From: CALAZP01 sp041164265
GTDB taxonomy: Bacteria; Bacteroidota; Bacteroidia; Chitinophagales; Saprospiraceae
DNA length: 7,212 nucleotides
NCBI GenBank assembly: GCA_041164265.1
Contig: JBEAPR010000026.1
Coordinates: 1 to 7,212 of the forward strand
Reading direction: 5' to 3'
Shown one piece after another: positions 1-5,693 of this stretch. The notes below the pieces were generated by a model that worked only from the letters and a program-made list of their open reading frames with translations, had not been told where the DNA came from and did no database searches. Position 1 is the first letter of the stretch. Every line of letters begins with the position of its first letter. Position numbers and translations under genes: made by a program.

Positions 1-926
1 CTCTTATGAGCGAATTCCTTGGGTTGGCTTATTTTGCGGAAATTCCAGTAGTATTAGTCAATGTGCAAAGAGGAGGGCCTTCAACGGGGATGCCAACCAG
101 AACACAACAAGCGGATATTATTTCATCTGCTTATGCCTCTCATGGGGATACCAAACATGTTTTATTATTTCCCTCAGATCCCAAAGAGTGTTTTGAAATG
201 TCCATTCAGAGTTTTGAGCTGGCAGATCAACTGCAAACCCCCATTATACTGATGACGGATCTAGATTTAGGAATGAATGATCATTTATCTTCTTCCTTTG
301 AGGAGATTGAAATACCCAAAGAATACGATAGGGGAAAGGTTTTGTCTGCGGAGCAATTAGATGCTTTGGAAGTTTTTGGAAGATATCTTGATGTGGATGA
401 CGATGGAGTATGTTACCGAACCTTACCCGGAACCCACCCTACCAAAGGGTCATTTTTTACCCGAGGTACTTCTAAAGATGAAATGGCCAGATATACAGAA
501 AAGGGCGATGCCTATGTGAGAAATGTAGATCGGTTATTGAAAAAATGGGAAACAACCAAGAGTTTGGTGCCTGCACCTGACCAATATGCAAAGGGTAAAA
601 AAGGAACTTCGGGCATCCTATATTTTGGAACCAGCAAGCATTCAGTGGAAGAAGCCATAGACCTTTTGGAGTTGGAAAATCATCATTTGGAAGGATTGAG
701 GATTAAGGCTTTTCCGTTTTCTAATGAAATCAAAGCCTTCATTGACCAAATGGAAAAAGTATTTGTTGTTGAACAGAATAGGGATGCTCAGATGAGAAGT
801 TTGCTGATTAATGAATTGGAAATAGCCCCAATGAAATTAGTTTCTATTTTAAATTATGATGGTCAGCCCATAACCGCTGATTTTATAGTTAATGGTATTA
901 AAACTGAAATTTTAGAATTAGTTTAA
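1..926 (+). CDS. korA: 2-oxoacid:ferredoxin oxidoreductase, alpha subunit (3' part, 5' end outside window)
   Basis: This is the C-terminal half of the alpha subunit of a thiamine-diphosphate-dependent 2-oxoacid:acceptor oxidoreductase. With KorB it decarboxylates a 2-oxoacid (2-oxoglutarate is the usual assumption) to an acyl-CoA and passes electrons to ferredoxin in the cytoplasm. The diagnostic stretch is VQRGGPSTGMPTRTQQADI, about 20 residues after the first in-window ATG, which matches the conserved alpha-subunit core. A KorA-type C-terminal domain follows, including the segment FVVEQNRDAQM. The reading frame is open to the left edge (a Leu codon at 3-5), so the ATG at 6 is internal. About 307 residues are visible. 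Related Bacteroidota proteins are about 600 residues, with a fused gamma domain at the N-terminus that would lie upstream. korB follows after 11 bases, so the two are surely co-transcribed. The substrate cannot be fixed from sequence alone. Confidence 0.93.
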   Translation, partial: LMSEFLGLAYFAEIPVVLVNVQRGGPSTGMPTRTQQADIISSAYASHGDTKHVLLFPSDPKECFEMSIQSFELADQLQTPIILMTDLDLGMNDHLSSSFEEIEIPKEYDRGKVLSAEQLDALEVFGRYLDVDDDGVCYRTLPGTHPTKGSFFTRGTSKDEMARYTEKGDAYVRNVDRLLKKWETTKSLVPAPDQYAKGKKGTSGILYFGTSKHSVEEAIDLLELENHHLEGLRIKAFPFSNEIKAFIDQMEKVFVVEQNRDAQMRSLLINELEIAPMKLVSILNYDGQPITADFIVNGIKTEILELV

Positions 927-937
927 GATCAAACGAT

Positions 938-1993
938 ATGACTTTTATCAAACCCAAATTTAGACATCCTGAATTGCCAAAAAATGCAATTGGATATTCC
1001 AAGGCAGATTATGAAGGAGCGATTTCTACCTTGTGTGGTGGCTGTGGTCATGATGCTATTAGTGCCGCCATCGTTCAGGCTTGTTTTGAAATTTCTTTAG
1101 AACCGCATCGGTTGGCTAAATTATCGGGTATAGGCTGTTCCTCTAAGACGCCGACCTATTTTCTAGGCAATTCACATGGTTTTAACTCCGTCCATGGAAG
1201 AATGCCATCTATCGCAACCGGCGCGAGTTTGGCGAATAAAAATCTGGTTTACCTAGGCGTATCTGGAGATGGAGATACTGCTTCAATAGGTATGGGTCAA
1301 TTTGTCCATGCAGTAAGAAGAAATGTGAATATGGTTTATATCGTTATGAATAATGGCTGTTATGGATTGACTAAAGGGCAAAATTCTGCTACTACTGATA
1401 TTGACTCTTTGGGCAAAAGCAAGGCGCAAAATCACTATCAAGCCATTGATTTGGCAGGTTTGGCTTTAGAACTAGGCGCCACCTTTGTAAGTAGGAGTTT
1501 TTCTGGGGATAAAGCACAATTGATTCCTTTGATTAAAGCAGCTATGGCACATCCTGGTTTTGCTTTTATCGATGTCCTATCACCTTGTGTTACTTTTAAT
1601 AATACGCCTACTTCTACCAAGTCTTATGACTATGTTCGCGAACATTTGGAGGCTACAGCTACTATTGATTTTGTTCCTTCTCAACCGCCCATAGAGGTAA
1701 ACGATCATTTAGAGGGGGATTCCAAATGGATAGAATTGCATGATGGCTCTCAAATTAATCTGCATAAACTGGCAAAAGGATGGGATCCAACTAATAAAAA
1801 CGCAGTTGTTCAAAAGTTACAAGAATCAAGAGCTGAGGGGTCTATTCTAACAGGTCTAATTTATATTGACCCCAATAGCCAAGACATGCACCATTTAGAG
1901 CAGACTGTGGATAAACCCCTTAATGAACTGGGGGCTACAGAGTTAAATCCCGGAATGGAGGCACTATCTAAAATTATGGTTGGCTATAAATAG
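938..1993 (+). CDS. korB: 2-oxoacid:ferredoxin oxidoreductase, beta subunit
   Basis: This is the beta subunit of the same enzyme; it carries thiamine diphosphate and one [4Fe-4S] cluster. The 351-residue protein is complete. CGGCGH at residues 33-38 gives two cluster cysteines (C33, C36). C67 in GIGCSSK and C217 in SPCVTFN fit the other two ligands seen in the family. The TPP/Mg motif runs from GDGD (110-113) to NN (138-139). HGRMPSIATG (86-95) is also typical of the family. The last 110 residues or so are a C-terminal extension found in the longer KorB type. The ATG lies 11 bases after the korA stop and has no clear Shine-Dalgarno sequence, only an A-rich leader, which is normal in Bacteroidota. 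The TAG stop lies inside the 3' end of the convergent M23 peptidase gene. All expected cofactor residues are present, so the enzyme should be active. 2-Oxoglutarate or a branched-chain or pyruvate-type substrate are all possible. Confidence 0.95.
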   Translation: MTFIKPKFRHPELPKNAIGYSKADYEGAISTLCGGCGHDAISAAIVQACFEISLEPHRLAKLSGIGCSSKTPTYFLGNSHGFNSVHGRMPSIATGASLANKNLVYLGVSGDGDTASIGMGQFVHAVRRNVNMVYIVMNNGCYGLTKGQNSATTDIDSLGKSKAQNHYQAIDLAGLALELGATFVSRSFSGDKAQLIPLIKAAMAHPGFAFIDVLSPCVTFNNTPTSTKSYDYVREHLEATATIDFVPSQPPIEVNDHLEGDSKWIELHDGSQINLHKLAKGWDPTNKNAVVQKLQESRAEGSILTGLIYIDPNSQDMHHLEQTVDKPLNELGATELNPGMEALSKIMVGYK

Positions 1994-2438
1994 GATTTAC
2001 TGTTCTTCCATCTACTCTGACCTCGTAGTGAAGATGAGGGGCAGTGGACATACCGGAATTTCCAACATGCCCTACCATTTCGCCTCTTTGAACTTTTTGA
2101 CCCTCTTGGACCGTATAATCCTGGAGCTGCGCATATAGTGTCTCTACACCATTATCGTGCTTTATCCTCACCATATTTCCATAGGTATTCTTTTTGAAAG
2201 CTACCTCAATCACCTCTCCATCTGCTGTAGCCCGAACAGGCGTCCCCAAAGCTGCAGCAAAGTCAATTCCGTGATGAAACCTTTCCTTTTTTAAAACAGG
2301 GTGAACGCGCATACCGTAACCAGAAGATATGCTTTTATACAACCCCTCCTTTATCGGCAAAATATCAGGTATTTTGCTGTCAGTAGTGAAAGCAAAAGAT
2401 AAGCCGAGAATAATAAAGAACATTAAAAAATACTTCAT
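1974..2438 (-). CDS. Small secreted M23 (LytM-type) metallopeptidase domain protein
   Basis: This is a 154-residue exported protein made almost entirely of an M23/LytM domain, a family of zinc endopeptidases that cut peptide cross-bridges in peptidoglycan. Residues 1-17 form a signal peptide (basic Lys2, then a hydrophobic FLMFFIILGLSFAF core). The domain starts at SGYGMRVHP (39-47). Zinc ligands are visible: H55 and D59 in HHGID, and H137 in HLH (135-137), with H135 as one catalytic histidine. The second catalytic histidine, normally in YAH or YGH, is replaced: the sequence reads LYAQLQ with Gln104. Activity may therefore be weak or lost, as in regulatory LytM proteins such as EnvC or NlpD. 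There is no coiled coil, LysM or SH3 domain. The gene starts 2 bases after the DUF1330 stop with an AGAAGGA ribosome-binding site inside that gene, so the two are translationally linked. Its TAA overlaps the end of korB by 20 bases, tail to tail. Confidence 0.92.
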   Translation of the reverse strand: MKYFLMFFIILGLSFAFTTDSKIPDILPIKEGLYKSISSGYGMRVHPVLKKERFHHGIDFAAALGTPVRATADGEVIEVAFKKNTYGNMVRIKHDNGVETLYAQLQDYTVQEGQKVQRGEMVGHVGNSGMSTAPHLHYEVRVDGRTVNPIYSQP

Positions 2439-2440
2439 AA

Positions 2441-2725
2441 TTATCCTTCTACAATCATTAATTTAGTTGTAGCTGCCCGCTCTCTAATAGATCTGGCTTC
2501 CGTGTATGCATCGGATTCCCACCATTCTTTAGCTACTTCCACCGAGGGAAATTCCAAAATAACAAAGCGTTCAGGATGCCATTCTCCCTCTAAAGTCTCC
2601 GTTTTTCCTCCTCGAACGAGAAACTTCCCGCCGAAAGCTTCTATAGAAGCTGGAGTTAATTTCTTATACGATTCATATAATTCTGTATCGTGAATCGATA
2701 CTTCTACAATGACATATCCGGGCAT
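2441..2725 (-). CDS. DUF1330 domain-containing protein
   Basis: This is a complete 94-residue member of the DUF1330 family, small cytosolic proteins with a dimeric alpha/beta-barrel (ferredoxin-like) fold. No reaction is established for the family. The recognisable blocks are the first strand GYVIVEVSIHD (3-13), FGGKFLVRGG (31-40), the EGEWHPERFVILEFPS block (46-61), SDAY (71-74) and the closing strand LMIVEG (89-94). Length is normal and no signal peptide is present, so it should stay in the cytoplasm although both genes of its run on either side encode exported proteins. It starts 6 bases after the stop of the 287-residue protein gene, with an A-rich leader and no clear Shine-Dalgarno. Its last codons contain the ribosome-binding site of the M23 gene. 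The family call is firm; a substrate or role cannot be inferred. Confidence 0.9.
   Translation of the reverse strand: MPGYVIVEVSIHDTELYESYKKLTPASIEAFGGKFLVRGGKTETLEGEWHPERFVILEFPSVEVAKEWWESDAYTEARSIRERAATTKLMIVEG
2444..2450 (-). promoter_or_regulatory. Strong Shine-Dalgarno of the M23 gene, inside the end of the DUF1330 gene
   Basis: On the - strand AGAAGGA lies 5 bases before the M23 ATG. It overlaps the last Val-Glu-Gly codons of the DUF1330 gene. It supports the chosen M23 start and suggests coupled translation. Most other genes in the window lack such a site, so this one stands out. Confidence 0.6.
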
Positions 2726-2731
2726 ATTGTA

Positions 2732-3595
2732 TTATTTATTTTCTTCAATAGTCACAGAAGATTTACCTTCTAGAGTAATGCCAGTCTGCTTCTTATATAA
2801 TTCAGCATATTTTAGAGCAATGGATTTAGATTGTTTTTCCCCATTGATTTGCATCTTATCAGCAGATAATTTTAAAAGATATCCCTCTCCTTCTTGAATA
2901 AATCTATCGCGAACCAATTCTCTTTCAATTAAATTACCGGTTGGTTTTCCCTTCAACTCAAAATGTACATCTTTAAATTTACCCTCAACTAGTTTAGCAA
3001 TTTCCTCTGCCTTTAATTTAGCGATTTCAGCCTTATCTTTTACCATTTCCTGAAAATCTTCATCCTCCACCATCATTTTAATTTGATAAATCTTCTCTTT
3101 CACTTCCTCCATTCCCTCAACAATTCCATCCTCTATCCAAAGAAACTTTCCGCCTTCAATGATCTTAGGTTCCATTTCAGTAGAGCCCAAATCAATTTTT
3201 TCTCCGTTGATAATGATAATTTCATCTTCCCCTTTTTCTACATCCATTTCAATTTCAAAAGTTCGCTCTTCACCTAAAATTTCCTCCTCATCCTTTTCTA
3301 CCCTTACCTTGATCATTTTTTTGCCATCAAAGTCATCCACTTGTTTGCCGTTGATAATAATGATCCTTTCATTATCGTCGTTTATTTTTACTTCAACGGA
3401 TCGAATACTATCAGCCATATTTTCTGGGTTAGCTGCCTTAACTTTTATGGTCTTATTGATTATTTGTTTGCCATTTTCGTCGATAGTAGTATCCATTACC
3501 ACCTCCCTCTCAATTACAGTTTGAGCAGCAATCTTAGAGGTTAAAGCAAACAAAATGCACACCGTAAATAGGCCGATGGTTCCAGTTCTTTTCAT
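2732..3595 (-). CDS. Hypothetical secreted charged protein with IIIING repeats
   Basis: I do not recognise a named family. The 287-residue protein begins with a good signal peptide: KR at 2-3, hydrophobic core at 7-19, and a likely cut after AAQ at 25. The mature part is highly charged; by hand count the whole protein has about 60 acidic and 45 basic residues. Two related segments of about 20 residues, 48 residues apart, centre on IIIINGK (78-84) and IIIINGE (126-132). Each is preceded by an acidic stretch. Weaker echoes are ENGKQI (40-45) and MQINGEK (248-254). These read as beta strands joined by Asn-Gly turns. Residues about 160-206 look like a long charged helix. The C-terminal block with INGEKQSKS and KYAELYKKQ resembles, from memory, tails of Bacteroidota periplasmic proteins, some attached to M56/BlaR1-like peptidases; this is a weak inference. 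It is the first gene of a three-gene run with DUF1330 and M23. Location is periplasm or outside the cell. Confidence 0.8.
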   Translation of the reverse strand: MKRTGTIGLFTVCILFALTSKIAAQTVIEREVVMDTTIDENGKQIINKTIKVKAANPENMADSIRSVEVKINDDNERIIIINGKQVDDFDGKKMIKVRVEKDEEEILGEERTFEIEMDVEKGEDEIIIINGEKIDLGSTEMEPKIIEGGKFLWIEDGIVEGMEEVKEKIYQIKMMVEDEDFQEMVKDKAEIAKLKAEEIAKLVEGKFKDVHFELKGKPTGNLIERELVRDRFIQEGEGYLLKLSADKMQINGEKQSKSIALKYAELYKKQTGITLEGKSSVTIEENK

Positions 3596-3618
3596 GTTTA
3601 TTTATTTTATTCTAAGGA

Positions 3619-3626
3619 CAAAGCTA
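3619..3626 (-). promoter_or_regulatory. Candidate Bacteroidota -7 promoter element for the three-gene run
   Basis: On the - strand TAGCTTTG matches the Bacteroidota -7 consensus TAnnTTTG exactly. It ends 23 bases before the ATG at 3595, which would leave a 5' leader of roughly 15-20 bases. The -33 element is poor: only TTC, in place of TTG, about 22 bases upstream. It sits in the 89-base gap between dps and the 287-residue protein gene, the only gap there large enough for a promoter. Confidence 0.4.
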
Positions 3627-3684
3627 TTCAAAAAAGGTTGCTTCTCTTGAATCTGGAAAATTTTAACAAATATTTCACCTTTTC

Positions 3685-4161
3685 CTATTGGTTTCTAAAG
3701 GCAGCATACATCCAGACTAATTTTTCCTGTTCTCGGATATAATCGCTCATCAAAGCATTCGTTCCTTCATCGTCTGCTTCGGCAGATTGATTGAGGAGTG
3801 ATCGCTGTAAAATTATAATTGATTCCAATGCAACCAGAATTTGATCGACTGCTTGATTGCCATCGGTAATGATGCCACTTTCTTTAACCATTGAATCTTT
3901 GAGATAAGTTGAATATCTGTGATCAGGAGCTTGTCCCAGAGTGAGAATACGCTCTGCTATTTCATCCATTTTCAAGAGTAAATCGTTATAGAGCTCTTCA
4001 AATTTGAGGTGTAATTCAAAGAATTTATCACCCTTAATATTCCAGTGAAACCCACGAACATTTTGATAGAAAATGGAATAATTGGCTAATAATTCATTAA
4101 GCTTTTGAGCGAGTTGGGTAGATTTTTCTTTGTCTAGACCAATCAAACTGGTAGTTTTCAT
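3685..4161 (-). CDS. dps: Dps family ferritin-like DNA starvation/stress protein
   Basis: Dps proteins form 12-subunit shells that oxidise Fe(II), usually with hydrogen peroxide, and store the iron. Some also bind DNA. This limits hydroxyl-radical damage in stressed or starved cells. The 158-residue protein is complete and of normal length. The ferroxidase residues fit the family spacing: H39 in GFHWNIKG, H51 and E55 in ELHLKFEELY, D66 and E70 in MDEIAERI. The position of E55 is Asp in Listeria Dps, a conservative change. There is no long Lys-rich N-terminal tail (only KTTSLIGLDKEKS), so DNA binding through such a tail is doubtful and the protein may act mainly in iron and peroxide detoxification. 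It lies 53 bases downstream of selO and 89 bases upstream of the next gene. The leader is A-rich without Shine-Dalgarno. I see no convincing OxyR or PerR box. Confidence 0.95.
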   Translation of the reverse strand: MKTTSLIGLDKEKSTQLAQKLNELLANYSIFYQNVRGFHWNIKGDKFFELHLKFEELYNDLLLKMDEIAERILTLGQAPDHRYSTYLKDSMVKESGIITDGNQAVDQILVALESIIILQRSLLNQSAEADDEGTNALMSDYIREQEKLVWMYAAFRNQ

Positions 4162-4214
4162 ATTGTTTTTGTTTCAAATATCCATCATCCGAACTACAAT
4201 ATCAGTGACCTGAA

Positions 4215-5666
4215 TCACGTACCACAGAAAGTTTGGTATGTTTCATCACCATGGGGTGGCCCCTGAAGGTATTTGGCTGGAATTCCATCTTCCATATAGG
4301 GTTGAGCAAATACCTTTAAAACTTCTTCAAAATATTGAGGATTTCCATTAATCGCTTGCTCCAATACTTCTTCCACGATATGATTGCGAGGGATGACTGC
4401 TGGGTTGTTCTTTTTCATCAATCTATGAGCTGTATCCCATCCGCCAGCCTGCGTTTCAATTCTAATTTGCCAATTCGCCAACCAAGATTTTAAATCAGGA
4501 TATTGGATTTCCCAATGCTTGATGGTTGAAGGATCTAAAAGACCTCTAAACGTATTGGTATAATCCATTCCTTGCTCCATCATTATATCCAATAGCTGTT
4601 GTATTTGAATCCGATCATTAGGATCTGCTTCCACCCATCCTAATTTACCGCGCATCATTTGTAACCAACGATGGTGGTATTTTTGCGAGAAACCATCGAT
4701 TAGGGTTTGCGCCTTTTCAATCACCATAGGTCGATTTTCCTCAGTCCCTGCCAATGGCAAAAGCGCATTGGCTAAAACAGCTAAGTTCCACGCTGCAATA
4801 TTGGGCTGATTGCCGTAGGCATATCGTCCTGCAGTATCAATAGAGCTAAAGACCGTTCCTGGGTGATAATTATTCATAAATGCACATGGTCCGTAATCTA
4901 TAGTTTCCCCAGCGATACTCATATTATCCGTATTCATTACCCCATGAATAAATCCTACTCGCATCCAATTGACTACCAACTCCATCTGTCGATCCATTAC
5001 CTTTTCTAAAAAAGCTAAAACCGGTTCCTCCGTCTCCAAAAGCTCTGGATCATGTCTGGAAAGGGTATATCTAAAAAACGCCTTTTGATCTTTCAGAGGG
5101 GTAAATTTTCTGGCGAATTCAAAAGTACCAACTCGAATATGACTAGAAGCTACTCGAGTCAATACAGCCCCGTCGTTCATGCGTTCCCTAGGGACTTTTT
5201 CCCCTGTGGTGACTATCGCCAAACTCCGAGAGGTGGGAATTCCCAAACCATGCATGGCTTCACTGATTAAACATTCACGTAGCATAGCAGATAGAGTGGC
5301 CCGCCCATCTCCTCGTCTGGAATAAGGGGTGATTCCTGCTCCTTTTAACTGGATGTCCCACCTTTTGCCGTTAGGCGCCATCTGCTCCCCCAATAAAACG
5401 GCTCTTCCATCTCCTAGTAATGTGAAGTGACCAAATTGATGACCTGCATAAGCTTGTGCAATAGGGTGGGCCCCTTCGGGAAAAATTACCCCAGACAGGT
5501 ATTCGGCCCATGCTTTATCTGTGTGAAGCTCTCGTGGCAATCCCAAGTCATTGCCTAAGTTTGGATGATACCAATAAAGCTCAACTTCAGGCCACTTAAT
5601 GGGTGAAATTTCACTAAAAAATGGTTTAGGGAGTTTGCCGTAGGAGTTTTCTAAATGCCAACCCAT
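4215..5666 (-). CDS. selO: SelO (YdiU/UPF0061) protein adenylyltransferase
   Basis: SelO is a pseudokinase-fold enzyme that transfers AMP from ATP to Ser, Thr or Tyr residues of proteins and has been tied to redox homeostasis. The 483-residue protein is full length. Conserved blocks are YAGHQFGHF (73-81), LGDGRA (84-89), the QLKGAGITPYSRRGDGRA block (106-123), TRVASSHIRVGTFE (170-183), HGVMNTDNMSI (241-251) and IDYGP (256-260). These give K108, E131, R171, R178, D247, N248 and D257. They correspond at a constant offset of 5 to the active-site residues I recall for Pseudomonas syringae SelO (K113, E136, R176, R183, D252, N253, D262), so an active enzyme is likely. The protein ends in TFCGT; the Cys third from the end sits where animal SelO has selenocysteine. 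The start is backed by GAGG 7 bases upstream. It lies 27 bases after the propeller gene, so co-transcription is plausible. Confidence 0.96.
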   Translation of the reverse strand: MGWHLENSYGKLPKPFFSEISPIKWPEVELYWYHPNLGNDLGLPRELHTDKAWAEYLSGVIFPEGAHPIAQAYAGHQFGHFTLLGDGRAVLLGEQMAPNGKRWDIQLKGAGITPYSRRGDGRATLSAMLRECLISEAMHGLGIPTSRSLAIVTTGEKVPRERMNDGAVLTRVASSHIRVGTFEFARKFTPLKDQKAFFRYTLSRHDPELLETEEPVLAFLEKVMDRQMELVVNWMRVGFIHGVMNTDNMSIAGETIDYGPCAFMNNYHPGTVFSSIDTAGRYAYGNQPNIAAWNLAVLANALLPLAGTEENRPMVIEKAQTLIDGFSQKYHHRWLQMMRGKLGWVEADPNDRIQIQQLLDIMMEQGMDYTNTFRGLLDPSTIKHWEIQYPDLKSWLANWQIRIETQAGGWDTAHRLMKKNNPAVIPRNHIVEEVLEQAINGNPQYFEEVLKVFAQPYMEDGIPAKYLQGPPHGDETYQTFCGT

Positions 5667-5672
5667 CTTAAT

Positions 5673-5678
5673 ACCTCA
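5673..5678 (-). promoter_or_regulatory. Shine-Dalgarno of selO
   Basis: On the - strand TGAGGT, with its GAGG core 7 bases before the ATG at 5666, lies in the 27-base gap after the propeller gene. It fixes the selO start and is one of only two clear Shine-Dalgarno sites in the window. Confidence 0.5.
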
Positions 5679-5693
5679 AATTAAATCAAAAGT

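Noticed and set aside
6..8. ATG at 6 as the start of korA
   Set aside because: The frame is open to the window edge and the conserved alpha-subunit core begins immediately, so roughly half of the protein must lie upstream.
1438..1620. Minus-strand open frame inside korB
   Set aside because: It lies wholly within a well-supported conserved gene and has no recognisable domain.
2005..2033. Hairpin (CTTC/GAAG plus CTAC/GTAG) just beyond the korB stop, as a terminator
   Set aside because: Two 4-bp stems with an uneven internal loop, no T tract, and the whole element is coding sequence of the M23 gene.
3083..3544. Plus-strand open frames opposite the 287-residue protein gene
   Set aside because: They mirror a low-complexity, Glu/Ile/Lys-rich gene and translate to Ser/Phe/Ile-rich strings without family features. 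The - strand frame has a signal peptide, internal repeats and operon spacing.
3632..3683. Inverted repeat AAAAGGT...ACCTTTT after dps, with a short T run, as a rho-independent terminator
   Set aside because: The arms are only 7 bp and AT-rich with a loop of about 38 bases. An arm pair like this could arise by chance in AT-rich spacer DNA.
4175..4182. GATATTTG before dps as a -7 promoter element
   Set aside because: The first base misses the TAnnTTTG consensus, the nearest TTG is too close, and the implied leader would be only about 6 bases.
4212..4217. Possible selenocysteine read-through at the selO TGA stop
   Set aside because: The Cys already occupies the selenocysteine position three residues from the end. 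Read-through would add only six residues (FRSLIL) before a TAG, and no bacterial SECIS-like hairpin is evident right after the TGA.
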